Source of the DNA: CALDTK01 sp965215115
Lineage (GTDB): Bacteria > Bacteroidota > Bacteroidia > Chitinophagales > Saprospiraceae
Reading direction: 5' to 3'
Length of the DNA stretch: 64,000 nt
Assembly (NCBI GenBank): GCA_965215115.1
Contig: OZ244050.1
Coordinates: forward strand, 310,001-374,000
Each line of letters begins with the position of its first letter. The stretch's first letter is position 1. The notes under the pieces were generated by a model that was not told the DNA's origin, made no database searches, and saw only the letters and a program-made list of their open reading frames with translations. Positions 18,348-27,517 of the stretch are shown in pieces. A program made the translations under genes and the position numbers.

Positions 18348-18935
18348 CTACTCCGTCGGCAGCCTGAACGTGATCGGCAGGCGGTACCGCACAGCCACCG
18401 CGCGCCCGTCGTAGAAGCCCGGGTGCCACGCCGGCAGCGTCCCGACGAGCCGCAGCATCTCCTGGTCGAGGACATCCCCGAGGCTCCGCTCGATGCCCGT
18501 CGATCGGACTTTGCCGTCGGCCCCGATCACGAACGTGACCACGCCCCCGCCCTCGAGGCCGGCCGCGAGGGCCTGGCGCGGATAGCGGATGTTGTCGCGC
18601 ACGAACTCCTGCAATTGCACCTGCGTACAGACCAGCGGATCGTCGTCGGTCATGCAACTCGTGAGCATCGGCATGTGGGGCGCGAGCTTGTAGACGATCG
18701 TTTGGTCGCGCAGGGTGTCGGGCCGCAGATCGGACGAGTAGGTGTTGGTGGACTCCTCGCCGGTCAGCGGGTCGACGTTGATGATGGTGTCGGCGCTGAT
18801 CCAGCCGTTGGCCGCGAGGGCGACGACGCTCGGGTTCGGGTCGCCGACGGGGCGCGGGGCGTCGTTGTCGCAGGCGGCTGTCGCCAAAACATACCACAGG
18901 CCAGCGAGGCCGCACAGGACGGAGTTGAGTTTCAT
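18348..18935 (-). CDS. Lipoprotein with TonB C-terminal-like domain
   Basis: 195 residues. The signal ends in lipobox LATAAC, so the mature protein is probably lipid-anchored. Residues about 105-195 match the TonB C-terminal domain: an YPRQALAAGLEGGGVVTFVIGADGKV-like strand pattern, then a WHPGFYDGRAVAVRYRLPITF end. Classic TonB spans the inner membrane, whereas this one is a lipoprotein, so it is more likely an orphan TonB-fold envelope protein than an energiser. The lipobox codons contain a GACA-loop variant of the mini-hairpin motif (18886-18899). It is divergent from the His-rich gene at 19041. Confidence 0.85.
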   Translation of the reverse strand: MKLNSVLCGLAGLWYVLATAACDNDAPRPVGDPNPSVVALAANGWISADTIINVDPLTGEESTNTYSSDLRPDTLRDQTIVYKLAPHMPMLTSCMTDDDPLVCTQVQLQEFVRDNIRYPRQALAAGLEGGGVVTFVIGADGKVRSTGIERSLGDVLDQEMLRLVGTLPAWHPGFYDGRAVAVRYRLPITFRLPTE

Positions 18936-19040
18936 GGCCGGAACTTACGCGCCCGGCGGGGCACGCGATTAAACCCCGGCGCGTGTGTAGCGTCCGAGGA
19001 GAGGATCGCGCCACCGCGCATCCCCAAACCTCGACACCAC

Positions 19041-20387
19041 ATGAGAAACTTCATCCTGATCCTGCTTTTCCTCGGCCTCGCCGCCGGCGCTCTTGCGCAG
19101 AACCGGCACCACGGCGGACACGGCGGGCACGGCGGGCACGGGCAGGGCCGCGAGCGCCTCACGGCCCTGGCCGACTCGCTCGACCTCTCCCCGACCCAAA
19201 GGGCCGACTTCGACCGGCTCACCCGGCAACTCCGCACCGACTTGCTGGCCCTCCGGGAAGGGGGGCAGCGCGACGAACGAAGCCGCGCCGCCGCGAAGGA
19301 CCTCATGCAAGGCTACCAGGCCGACGTCAAGGCCCTCCTCACGCCCGCGCAGACGCTGCGCCTCGGCGAATTGCGCAGCGCACGAAAGGCCGACCGGGCC
19401 GATGGCTCGCAGCGCCGCGACTCGATGCGCACGGCCCTGCGGGAGCGACAGGCCGAACTCAGGCCCATGTACGAGGAGCTCAGCGAACTACGCCGCGACA
19501 AGGTCCGCGCGACGATGGCCGCGTTGCGCACAGACTTCGACAAGGAGCTCACCGAGGGCGAGCGCGCAGACATCGAAGCGCTCCGCAAGGCCATGCGTGC
19601 CCAGCGCAATGCGATGAGGGGGCAGTACAAAGGCTTTGCTGGCGCCGGCGATAAGGACGCCGCCCGCGCCGCAATCAAGGAGGCGCGCGAGAAGTTCGCC
19701 ACTGAGCACAGTGCCGAGATCGAACGCGTCCGGCAGATTGCCGAGCGCCACGAGACGGACCTGCTCGCCGTACGGGCACAACTGAAGGAAGCGGAGGCGA
19801 GCTGGGCCGCCGAGGCCGACGCGATTCGCGCCAAGTACCTCAGCGCCGACGAGCTGGCGCGGCGACGCGAGCGTCACGACCGTCACGACCGTCACGGGCA
19901 CCACGAGCGCGGGGCCGGGCACGGCGGTGGCGATCACCGTGGACACAGGGGCCATGGCCCAGAAAAGTCGGGCGCCCGGCACGGTGACGAGCGAAATGCC
20001 GAGAGCAAGGCGGGAGATGGCCACCAGCACCGCGAGGAGCGAGGTGCGATGCGCTTCCTCCTAATGACACCCGGGGAGCCGACCGCGAATGTCGCGGGCC
20101 TCGACGACACGGACCTCGGCGAAAGTTTTGGCGAAAGCCGCATCAACGTCTACCCCAACCCGGCGACCAGCGCCACGACGGTAGATTTTGACGTGCGGGC
20201 CGACGGTCCGGTGCGGGTCGAGCTGATCGACGCGAGCGGGCGAGTCCTCCGGGTGCTGCTCGACGAGCGGCGTGAGACAGGCTCGGCGCGGCTCTCGGTG
20301 GACCTCCCCGCGAACGCCGGCTCCACTTTGCTCCGGATCACGGACGTGAAGGGTGTGCGGACGCAGGTGGTCGCGAAGGCCGACTAA
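19041..20387 (+). CDS. His-rich, coiled-coil secreted protein with T9SS sorting domain
   Basis: ATG at 19041 gives the signal peptide MRNFILILLFLGLAAGALAQ. The mature 428 residues begin with a Gly-His cluster (HHGGHGGHGGHG). About 260 residues of highly charged helix follow, with LTPAQ-like elements reminiscent of Spy/CpxP periplasmic chaperones. A second histidine-rich block (HDRHDRHGHH) precedes a type A sorting domain starting INVYPNPATS near residue 371. The histidine clusters suggest metal binding, and the sorting domain implies T9SS export. The function is inferred only from composition. A mini-hairpin copy (20126) sits just before the sorting domain. Confidence 0.85.
   Translation: MRNFILILLFLGLAAGALAQNRHHGGHGGHGGHGQGRERLTALADSLDLSPTQRADFDRLTRQLRTDLLALREGGQRDERSRAAAKDLMQGYQADVKALLTPAQTLRLGELRSARKADRADGSQRRDSMRTALRERQAELRPMYEELSELRRDKVRATMAALRTDFDKELTEGERADIEALRKAMRAQRNAMRGQYKGFAGAGDKDAARAAIKEAREKFATEHSAEIERVRQIAERHETDLLAVRAQLKEAEASWAAEADAIRAKYLSADELARRRERHDRHDRHGHHERGAGHGGGDHRGHRGHGPEKSGARHGDERNAESKAGDGHQHREERGAMRFLLMTPGEPTANVAGLDDTDLGESFGESRINVYPNPATSATTVDFDVRADGPVRVELIDASGRVLRVLLDERRETGSARLSVDLPANAGSTLLRITDVKGVRTQVVAKAD
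20126..20139 (+). repeat. GNAA mini-hairpin motif copy
   Basis: Exact consensus at the junction with the sorting domain (read as FGES). Confidence 0.9.
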
Positions 20388-20396
20388 ACACCCGCG

Positions 20397-20585
20397 TTAC
20401 GCCGTGGTCTTGGCGCTCTTCATCAATCCGATGCCCGCGAAGAAGAAGATGAGCCCGAGGATGGCCGCGGCCCAGCTACCGCCGTTCATGGCTTCGCCAC
20501 CCTCGAAGATCTTGATGACGCCATAGATGAGGCCACCGGCGCCGGCGACGGTGAGGATGAGGCCGAGGATCTGTTTGATGTCCAT
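20397..20585 (-). CDS. 62-residue two-helix membrane protein
   Basis: MDIKQILGLILTVAGAGGLIYGV forms the first membrane helix and AAAILGLIFFFAGIGLM the second, joined by a short polar loop. This resembles small DUF3185-like membrane proteins, though too little sequence is present to be sure. Its stop is 9 bp from the stop of the convergent His-rich gene. Confidence 0.7.
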   Translation of the reverse strand: MDIKQILGLILTVAGAGGLIYGVIKIFEGGEAMNGGSWAAAILGLIFFFAGIGLMKSAKTTA

Positions 20586-20704
20586 GCGCTGGAGGGTTGG
20601 TTTGAGATTTGCGTACGGCGCGCAACGTCATGGGTTTCGGCAGTGTTCGCCCGGCGCGCCGGCGGCGTCGCGCTCGGCGGTCATGCGTACGGCGGGTTCA
20701 CGCT

Positions 20705-20751
20705 GCGTAAAACAAAGCCGCCGCCCTGCTCCCGGGGGGCAGGGCGGCGGC
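20705..20751 (-). terminator. Strong Rho-independent terminator (minus strand)
   Basis: GCCGCCGCCCTGC (20717-20729) pairs perfectly with GCAGGGCGGCGGC (20739-20751), followed on the minus strand by TTTGTTTT. It terminates the beta-helix gene. Confidence 0.9.
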
Positions 20752-20789
20752 CGTGTCGTGTCGACGTAAGTCGTCGGGGCGTGCGCGCG

Positions 20790-23489
20790 CTAGTGAGAGA
20801 CGACGAATCTGCCGGTCCGTACGCCACTCGGGCCTACCTCGCGGACGAAGTAGTTGCCCGACGGCAGGTCCCCGACGGAGAGCGTCGACCGGCGGCTGGC
20901 CACGCGCACGCTGCGGACCACTTGCCCACGCGCGTCCAAGATCTGGAGATCGGACGCCTCCGAGAAGTCCTCGCCCACTTCGACGGTGACCTCCGCGCCG
21001 TTCACGAGGGTCGGGAAGACCGTCAACGAGTTCGGGGCCTGGCCAAGGTCGACAAACTCGGTCTGCGAGCCCGGTGCCCGGAAGCCTGGGCAGTCGTCCT
21101 GGCGCTCGACGGCCCCGATGGAGCGACGTGCGCCACGGCCGCGGTTGCCGGCCTGGTCCGGGCCGAAGATGTCGCGACTGCCCGCGCCGATGGCCGGGGA
21201 GCCACACTCCGGGAGCAAGGTCTGCGTCCGACCGCCGTTGCTGGCGAGGTCGCCGAGGCCGGCCGTCTGTCCGGCGCCGAGGAAGATGTCCGAGGGGGCG
21301 CGCTGGTACTCGCCCTCGAGGGCCTCGTCGAGGAGGTTGTTGCCCTGGCTCAGGATGAGCGCACCGGTCACGGTGAAGAAGTTGTCACCGGCGCCGCCGG
21401 CGTTATTCTCGACGAAGATCGAGTTCTTGACCGGGGTCCCGAGGCCACCGATGGCCAGGAAGATGGCTCCGCCGCGCCCCGAGGTGGTGTTGCGGGCGAT
21501 GGTCGAGTTGTAGACCTCGAGCGCGCTGTCGGACCCGATGCCGCCGCCGTCCCCGAGGGAGACGTTGCCGGTGATGGTCGAGAACCGGACCACGGTGCGG
21601 CCCTTGGTGTCTTGCTTGATGCCGCCGCCGTAGGCATCGGCGCCCTCGGAGCGGTTGTCGGCGACCGTGCAGTTGAGCACCTCGAGGCGACCCTCGCCGC
21701 CGTAGAGGCCACCGCCGCCGCGGTGGGTAGCGGCGTTGCCGTAGGCCACGTTGCGGAGGATGTTACTGCCCATCACCATCAACTCGCCGGCGCCGGCCCA
21801 GAGGCCCCCGCCCTCGGTGGCGCGGTTGTCGAGTACGTCGCAGTCGACCACGATCCCCCTCGACTCACCCTTGAAGTGGGCGGCGCCACCGCAGCCCGGG
21901 AGCTGGAGGGTCTGGTTGCCGGTGAGGGTCGAGTAGTAGATCTCGGTCACGGTCGAGGCGCCGGAGTCGTCCTCGATGGCGCCGCCGACGCCGTTGGCGG
22001 TGTTGTCGCGGAGGGTCGAGTTATAGATCTTGAGCTTGGCGCCGGGTGCGTTGAAGATGCCCCCGCCGGAGCCGTTCTGCGTGGAGGCCACGTTGCCGGC
22101 GATCATGACGCCGCCGTCGATGTCGACGGTGCCACCGTTGTTGTAGATGCCGCCACCGCCGTTGCCGGGGGCGGGTCCGGCGGCCTCGTTGTTCATGATC
22201 ATCGCGCCGCGGATGCGCATGTTGCCGGTCCCGTTCCAGAGCGCGCCGCCCTCGGCCGCGGCGTAGTTGCCGGCGAAGGTGCCGCGGTGGATCTCGGCGT
22301 CGCCCGCGCCGGTGATGTGGAGGGCGCCGCCGTTGCCGGGGTTGCCGCCGGTGCGGTTGCCGCGGGCCGTCACGTCGTAAAGTCCGATCCCGAAGCCCGG
22401 GCCGGAGTTGTCCTCGATGGCGCCGCCGGCGCGCACGGCGCGGTTGGCGTTGAGGGTCGTGCCGTAGAGTTCGACCTTACCGCCGGCGCCGTTGAGGATG
22501 CCCCCGCCGGAGCCCTTCGCGCCCACGGCTTGGTTGTCCATGATCATCGTCTGCCCGACGACGATCACGCGGCCGCCCTCGTTGTAAATGCCCCCGCCGC
22601 CCTGGTCGGCGTTGTCGCCGTTGGCGGAGTTGCCGCTGATCATGGCGCCGTCGAAGTACATCTTCCCGGAGCCGTTCCAGAAGGCGCCACCCTCGGCGCT
22701 GGCTTTGTTGCCGCGGGCCTGGCCGCCGTAGACGGCGACATCGCCGTCGCCCGTCACGTGGAGGGCGCCCCCGTTACCGGGATTGGCCTGGGCGCGATTG
22801 GAGTCGAGCGTGCACCGGAAGAGGGTCACCTTCGTGCCCGCGCCCGAGACGTCCTCGATGGCGCCCCCGGCGCGACTGGCCGCGTTGTTGACGAAGCTCG
22901 AGAACACCGCGTCGAACCTGCCGCCGGCCGCGTTGAAGATGGCCCCGCCGGAGCCGCTCGTGCCCGTGGCGGTGTTGTTGCGGAAGGTCACGCGCTCGGC
23001 GTAGAAGTAGCCCGCGTTGTAGACCGCGCCCCCGCCCTGGGCCGCGGCCGCACCGGTGGCGGTGTTGTCGTGGAAGGTAACGTCCTGCGCGATGACGACG
23101 GCGCCGCTGGCGATGTTGAGGGCCCCGCCGGAGACGGCGGTGCCGTTGCGGAAGTCGATGCCGCTGAGGTACAGCGTGTCGCGGCGGCCGTTGTCGCCGA
23201 CGCGGAGGCCCGCGCCCCCGATGCGGGTCTGGCCGTCGGCCGCGCCCGCGAAGCGCATCGTGCCGCGCAGCGCGAGCGGGGTGGCGAGGGTGATGTCGCC
23301 GATGCCGTTGCCGAAGGTGATCTCGCGGCCGTCGGCGGCCGAGAGGCGGACGGCCTCGCGGAGGGAGCCCACGCCGTCGTCGGCGTTGGACATCACCATG
23401 CGGCTCTGGGCCTGGAGGGTGGCGAGCGGGGCGGCCAGCGCGATGGCGACCGCGAGTCCGCCCAACCTGAGGGTAGAAGATGGGAACAT
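20790..23489 (-). CDS. Right-handed beta-helix surface protein with T9SS sorting domain
   Basis: 899 residues with signal peptide (LAVAIALAAPLATLQAQ). From residue 30 to about 800 the chain is a series of parallel beta-helix rungs. Each rung carries GGAI/GGGIYN and NNTA/GNxA turns, as in polymorphic outer-membrane/choice-of-anchor proteins. The last 85 residues form a Por-type sorting domain (LQILDARGQVVRSV, then GNYFVREVG), indicating T9SS secretion. It may bind or cleave polysaccharide, or act as an adhesin; no catalytic motif is evident. Codon-level repetition follows the rungs. It is divergent from the BNR protein gene at 23660. Confidence 0.9.
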   Translation of the reverse strand: MFPSSTLRLGGLAVAIALAAPLATLQAQSRMVMSNADDGVGSLREAVRLSAADGREITFGNGIGDITLATPLALRGTMRFAGAADGQTRIGGAGLRVGDNGRRDTLYLSGIDFRNGTAVSGGALNIASGAVVIAQDVTFHDNTATGAAAAQGGGAVYNAGYFYAERVTFRNNTATGTSGSGGAIFNAAGGRFDAVFSSFVNNAASRAGGAIEDVSGAGTKVTLFRCTLDSNRAQANPGNGGALHVTGDGDVAVYGGQARGNKASAEGGAFWNGSGKMYFDGAMISGNSANGDNADQGGGGIYNEGGRVIVVGQTMIMDNQAVGAKGSGGGILNGAGGKVELYGTTLNANRAVRAGGAIEDNSGPGFGIGLYDVTARGNRTGGNPGNGGALHITGAGDAEIHRGTFAGNYAAAEGGALWNGTGNMRIRGAMIMNNEAAGPAPGNGGGGIYNNGGTVDIDGGVMIAGNVASTQNGSGGGIFNAPGAKLKIYNSTLRDNTANGVGGAIEDDSGASTVTEIYYSTLTGNQTLQLPGCGGAAHFKGESRGIVVDCDVLDNRATEGGGLWAGAGELMVMGSNILRNVAYGNAATHRGGGGLYGGEGRLEVLNCTVADNRSEGADAYGGGIKQDTKGRTVVRFSTITGNVSLGDGGGIGSDSALEVYNSTIARNTTSGRGGAIFLAIGGLGTPVKNSIFVENNAGGAGDNFFTVTGALILSQGNNLLDEALEGEYQRAPSDIFLGAGQTAGLGDLASNGGRTQTLLPECGSPAIGAGSRDIFGPDQAGNRGRGARRSIGAVERQDDCPGFRAPGSQTEFVDLGQAPNSLTVFPTLVNGAEVTVEVGEDFSEASDLQILDARGQVVRSVRVASRRSTLSVGDLPSGNYFVREVGPSGVRTGRFVVSH

Positions 23490-23647
23490 TGGTTGAGTTA
23501 TGGATTAGGACAGACCGGCGCGAGGAGCCGCGCCTTCAGTTGATTATAGGTGACTCGCCGCGGTGCTGTTCGCCCTACACAACACTTTATTCACATAGGT
23601 CCCATCGATTTGCTCGTGGGTTGCCGCGGGCATCTGGGCATTCGCGC

Positions 23648-23655
23648 TACTTTGG
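23648..23655 (+). promoter_or_regulatory. Possible -7 element of the BNR gene
   Basis: TACTTTGG ends 4 nt before the ATG and resembles the Bacteroidota -7 box with one base missing from the spacer. No well-placed -33 element is seen. Confidence 0.25.
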
Positions 23656-23659
23656 CGCC

Positions 23660-26600
23660 ATGCGATACGTATACCTCCTGGCCGTGCTGCTCGTGTGTTT
23701 TGGCGAAAGCCGTACGGCGAGTGCGCAGGGCAACCCCGATAGCGATAGACCCGAGCGCACGAAGCGCGGTGCGCAGCGACAGTCGGCGAAGAAGGGCGCG
23801 ATCGATGATGCGGCTTTCGCCAAAACCACCTACGCCGTGGACACGGTGGAGTACGGGATGCTGGCGTACCGCAACATCGGGCCCTTCCGCGGCGGGCGGG
23901 CGAGCTGCGTGACGGGCGTCCCCGCGGAGCGCAATACCTTTTACATGGGCGCGGCCGGCGGGGGCGTCTGGAAGACCACCGACGGCGGGCGGCACTGGAA
24001 GCCGATCTCGGATGGCTTCTTCGGGGGCACCGTCGGCGACATCGCAGTGGCGGCCTCCGATCCGAACGTGATCTACGTCGGGGGCGGCGAGCAGACCCTG
24101 CGCGGCAACGTGAGCTACGGCTACGGCATGTGGCGATCGGTGGACGCCGGCAAGACCTGGACCTCGCTCGGGCTGCCGGACAGCCGTCACGTCGGGCGCA
24201 TCCGCGTCCATCCCGCCAACCCCGACCTCGTCTACGTGGCCGTCATCGGCGACCTCTACAAGCCTACCGAGCAGCGCGGCGTGTACCGCAGCAAGGACGG
24301 CGGGAAGAACTGGGAGCGGATCCTGTTCGCCAGCGCCGACGCCGGCGCGGTGGACCTAGCCTTCGACCCCTACAACCCCCGCGTGATGTACGCGAGCACC
24401 TGGCGCGCACGTCGCACGCCCTACGACTTCAGCTCCGGCGGCGAGGGATCGGCGCTGTGGCGCAGCACCGACAGTGGCGACAATTGGACGCTGCTGGTGG
24501 GGAGCACCAAAGTCGAGGGCGAGGGCCGTACGGCAAAACCCGCCGCGGACACGCAGCCCAGGGCCACGGCGAAGGGCCTGCCCGACGGTATCCTCGGGAT
24601 CATCGGCGTGGCGCCGAGCCCCGCGCAGCGCGACCGCGTCTGGGCGATCATCGAGCACGAGACCAAGGGCGGGGTCTACCGCTCGGACGACGGCGGCAAC
24701 ACCTGGGCGAAGACCAACGACAGCCGCGACCTGCGCCAGCGCGCCTGGTACTACACCCGGATCTACGCCCACCCCACGGACGCCGACCAGGTCTACGTCA
24801 TGAACGTGAGCTACCACCGCTCCAAGGACGGCGGGAAGACCTTCGAGGACTTCGACGCGCCCCACGGCGACCACCACGACCTGTGGATCAACCCCGACAA
24901 CCCCGACGTGATGGCGATCGCCGACGACGGCGGCGCACAGGTCAGCACGGACGCGGGCGAGAACTGGACGACCTACTACAACCAGCCCACGGCGCAGTTC
25001 TACCGCCTCGCCACCGACAACGCGACCCCGTACCGCATCTACGCCGCGCAGCAGGACAACTCCACGATCCGCATCAAGAGCCGCACGGACGGCTCGAGCA
25101 TCACGGAGCGCGACTGGGAGACGACGGCGGGGTGTGAGTGCGGCCATCTTGCGGTAAAACCTACCGATCCCGATATCGTGTACGGTGGGTGTTACGACGG
25201 TTTTCTCGAAAGAGTCGACCACGAAACAGGCTTGAGTCGCGTCGTGAGCGTCTACCCGGACAACCCGATGGGCCACGGGGCCGTCGGCGCGAAGTATCGC
25301 TTCCAGTGGAACTTCCCGGTGTTCTTCTCGCCGCACGACCCGAACAAGCTCTACACCGCGAGTCAGCACCTCCACGCCACCACGAACGAGGGCCAGACCT
25401 GGCGGACGATCTCGCCGGACCTCACCCGCAACGACACCTCGCGGATGCAGTCGAGCGGCGGGCCGATCACGCAGGACAACACGAGCGTGGAGTACTACTG
25501 CACGATTTTCGCGGCGGGTGAGAGTCCGCGGGTCCGGGACCTCCTGTGGACCGGCTCCGACGACGGCCTCGTGCACGTGAGTCGCGACGGCGGCCAGAAC
25601 TGGACGAACGTGACGCCGAAAGGTCTGCCGGAGTGGACGATGATCAACTCCCTGGAGGTGGACCCGCACAACGACGGCGGCTGCTACCTCGCGGGTACGC
25701 GCTACAAACTAGGCGACTACACGCCCTACCTCTACCACACCACCGACTACGGCCAGACGTGGCGCCGCATCGACGCCGGTATCCCCCGGGATCACTTCAC
25801 GCGCGTGATCCGGGCCGACCCCCGGAACCCCGAACTCCTCTACGCCGGCACCGAGAGCGGGATGTACGTGAGTTTCGACGGGGCCGGCAGCTGGCAGCCA
25901 CTACAACTCAACCTGCCCGTGGTACCGATCACGGACATCGCGCTGAAGGACAACGACCTGATCGTCGCGACGCAGGGGCGGAGCATCTGGGTCCTCGACG
26001 ACGTGATGCCGCTCCAGGAGCTCACATCGGCGAGTCGCGAGAGGCGCGCCTTCATGCGCGGCGGGCAGCCTGTCGTCAATAAGCTGTACGTCCCGAGCGT
26101 GATCGAGCTGGGCAGTGGCGGCCAGAGCGCCCGCGCCTTCGAGAGTGCCGAGGGGACGAATGCCCCGGGTGGGGTGACGGTCCGGTACGTGCTCAAGGAC
26201 AGCGTCGGGAAGGAAGACACGGTCCGGATGGTCTTCCAGACCGCGGGCGGTGACACCCTCCGCGTCTACTCGAACCACGCCGACAAGGAAAAGCAAGAGG
26301 TGGAGTTCGAGCCGAAGCGCGGTGGCAACAGCCTGACGTGGAATGCGCGCGGGGCGGATGCGGAGAAGTTCGAGGGAATGATTCTGTGGTGGGCGGACAT
26401 GCGGGGCCCGCGGGTGCCGCCGGGGGCGTACAAGGTGACCCTGGAGGCGGGGGGCGGCAGGGAGACCGCCTCCTTCCGGCTTGTCCCGGACGCCCGGTTG
26501 CCCGCCGGAGACTCTGTCGCCTTGAGGGAGCGCTACGCCTTCCACACGAGCGTGATCGACAAGGTGAGTGAGGCCCACAAGGCCATTAAAGAGATCCGCA

Positions 26601-26974
26601 CCCTTAAGACAGGCATCAACGCCTACACTGCCAAGGTGGACACCGCCGACGCCCGCATGAAGCCCCTTCTCAACCTCGGGAAGGACATGGACTCCACCCT
26701 CACCGCCGTGGAGGAGGCGCTCTACCAGACGAAGAATCGGAGCGGACAAGACCCCCTCAACTACCCGATCCGGCTCACCAACAAGCTCGCGAGCCTCAAC
26801 TCGATGACGCAGGGGGAGTACCGCCCGACGGACGCGAGCTACGTGGTGCAGGCGGCTATCGCAGCGGAGATCGATGCGGAGCTGGCCAAGTACTACTCGA
26901 TGAAGGAGGGGCAGGTGGACGAATTTAATAGGCTGGTGCGGGAGCTGGGGGTGCCGGCGTTGAGGGTGGAGTGA
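23660..26974 (+). CDS. Secreted BNR/sortilin-type beta-propeller protein
   Basis: 1104 residues. ATG at 23660 gives signal peptide MRYVYLLAVLLVCFGESRTASAQ. Many BNR/Asp-box motifs of the S-x-D-x-G-x-T-W kind are visible (TTDGGRHW, SVDAGKTW, SKDGGKNW, STDSGDNW, SDDGGNTW), forming VPS10/sortilin-like ten-bladed propellers through about residue 790. A beta-sandwich and a helical C-terminus follow. Related Bacteroidota proteins are annotated as glycosyl hydrolases, but no catalytic residues can be assigned here. One mini-hairpin copy lies in the signal-peptide codons and a second, inverted, 100 bp later. A third, with stem CTC/GAG, is at 25201. Confidence 0.92.
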   Translation: MRYVYLLAVLLVCFGESRTASAQGNPDSDRPERTKRGAQRQSAKKGAIDDAAFAKTTYAVDTVEYGMLAYRNIGPFRGGRASCVTGVPAERNTFYMGAAGGGVWKTTDGGRHWKPISDGFFGGTVGDIAVAASDPNVIYVGGGEQTLRGNVSYGYGMWRSVDAGKTWTSLGLPDSRHVGRIRVHPANPDLVYVAVIGDLYKPTEQRGVYRSKDGGKNWERILFASADAGAVDLAFDPYNPRVMYASTWRARRTPYDFSSGGEGSALWRSTDSGDNWTLLVGSTKVEGEGRTAKPAADTQPRATAKGLPDGILGIIGVAPSPAQRDRVWAIIEHETKGGVYRSDDGGNTWAKTNDSRDLRQRAWYYTRIYAHPTDADQVYVMNVSYHRSKDGGKTFEDFDAPHGDHHDLWINPDNPDVMAIADDGGAQVSTDAGENWTTYYNQPTAQFYRLATDNATPYRIYAAQQDNSTIRIKSRTDGSSITERDWETTAGCECGHLAVKPTDPDIVYGGCYDGFLERVDHETGLSRVVSVYPDNPMGHGAVGAKYRFQWNFPVFFSPHDPNKLYTASQHLHATTNEGQTWRTISPDLTRNDTSRMQSSGGPITQDNTSVEYYCTIFAAGESPRVRDLLWTGSDDGLVHVSRDGGQNWTNVTPKGLPEWTMINSLEVDPHNDGGCYLAGTRYKLGDYTPYLYHTTDYGQTWRRIDAGIPRDHFTRVIRADPRNPELLYAGTESGMYVSFDGAGSWQPLQLNLPVVPITDIALKDNDLIVATQGRSIWVLDDVMPLQELTSASRERRAFMRGGQPVVNKLYVPSVIELGSGGQSARAFESAEGTNAPGGVTVRYVLKDSVGKEDTVRMVFQTAGGDTLRVYSNHADKEKQEVEFEPKRGGNSLTWNARGADAEKFEGMILWWADMRGPRVPPGAYKVTLEAGGGRETASFRLVPDARLPAGDSVALRERYAFHTSVIDKVSEAHKAIKEIRTLKTGINAYTAKVDTADARMKPLLNLGKDMDSTLTAVEEALYQTKNRSGQDPLNYPIRLTNKLASLNSMTQGEYRPTDASYVVQAAIAAEIDAELAKYYSMKEGQVDEFNRLVRELGVPALRVE
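23698..23711 (+). repeat. GNAA mini-hairpin motif copy
   Basis: Exact consensus in signal-peptide codons (read as FGES). Confidence 0.9.
23812..23825 (-). repeat. GNAA mini-hairpin motif copy
   Basis: Exact consensus, inverted relative to the copy 100 bp upstream; gene-sense reading AFAKT. Confidence 0.9.
25201..25214 (+). repeat. GNAA mini-hairpin-like motif with CTC/GAG stem
   Basis: TTTT-CTC-GAAA-GAG: all three stem pairs keep pairing and the middle pair is replaced. It could be chance, but it fits the covariation pattern. Confidence 0.55.
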
Positions 26975-26987
26975 GGGGGGGGGGGGG

Positions 26988-27374
26988 GTGCCTGGGGTGC
27001 TGGGGTGCCTGGGGTGCCTGGGGTGCCTGGGTGCCTGGGTGCCTGGGGTGCCTGGGTGCCTGGGGTGCCTGGGTGCCTGGGTGCCTGGGTGCCTGGGAGC
27101 CTGGGTGCTGGGTGCCTGGGGTGCTGGGGTGCCTGGGTGCTGGGGTGCTGGGGTGCTGGGGTGCCTGGTGCCTGCGTGCCTGGGGTGCCTGGGGTGGGTG
27201 CTGGGGTGCTGGTGCCTGGGGTGCCGGTGCCTGGGGTGCCGGTGCCTGGGGTGCCGGTGCCTGGGGTGCCGGTGCCTGGGGTGCCGGTGCCTGGGGTGCC
27301 GGTGCCTGGGGTGCCGGTGCCTGGGGTGCCGGTGCCTGGGGTGCCGGTGCCTGGGGTGCCGGTGCCTGGGGTGC
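26988..27374. repeat. Nonamer / 15-mer tandem repeat array
   Basis: Starts right after the BNR stop codon with a run of 14 G (26975-26988). The first part is a degenerate array of CTGGGGTGC and shortened forms (CTGGGTGC). From 27211 to 27360 there are ten perfect copies of the 15-mer GGTGCCTGGGGTGCC, plus a partial one. The 15-mer is the nonamer plus CGGTGC. Frames are open on both strands only because the repeat lacks stops; I do not call a gene. The same nonamer recurs at 41665-41754. Confidence 0.95.
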
Positions 27375-27402
27375 GCGAATGCTGGGGCACTGGGGGCCGC
27401 CA

Positions 27403-27468
27403 GCTTTTTTCCTTCGGCCTCGTCACTGCGAACTGCAGTTCGCAGTGACGAGGCCGAAGGAAAAAAGC
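27403..27468. repeat. 66-bp perfect palindrome
   Basis: Two 33-bp arms with no spacer, centred on CTGCAG (between 27435 and 27436). Each end carries a T6/A6 run, so a transcript from either strand would form a long stem followed by U-rich sequence, and it could terminate transcription both ways. A perfect palindrome of this length is unusual. It lies between the tandem array and the Y1 transposase gene. A fold-back assembly artefact should be excluded. Confidence 0.93.
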
Positions 27469-27485
27469 ACTACTGTCAACAATTT

Positions 27486-27517
27486 GTGTCATATTCGCTC
27501 TTGAATCGAAATGACAC
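27486..27517. repeat. Imperfect hairpin upstream of the Y1 transposase
   Basis: GTGTCATATTCG pairs with CGAAATGACAC across a 9-base loop, with one unpaired base. Position and shape fit a subterminal hairpin of a Y1-transposase element, but the element ends are not defined. Confidence 0.5.

Noticed and set aside
20643..23543. 966-codon plus-strand frame opposite the beta-helix gene
   Set aside because: Mirror of the repetitive beta-helix coding sequence; no signal peptide or domain, whereas the minus frame has both plus a terminator.
26988..27374. CRISPR array
   Set aside because: Units are 8-15 bp and contiguous, with no spacers and no cas genes nearby.
26893..27504. Gly-Thr-Pro and Gly-Ala-Trp repeat proteins on either strand of the tandem array
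   Set aside because: Open frames follow automatically from a stop-free 15-bp repeat; there is no start context and no flanking domain.
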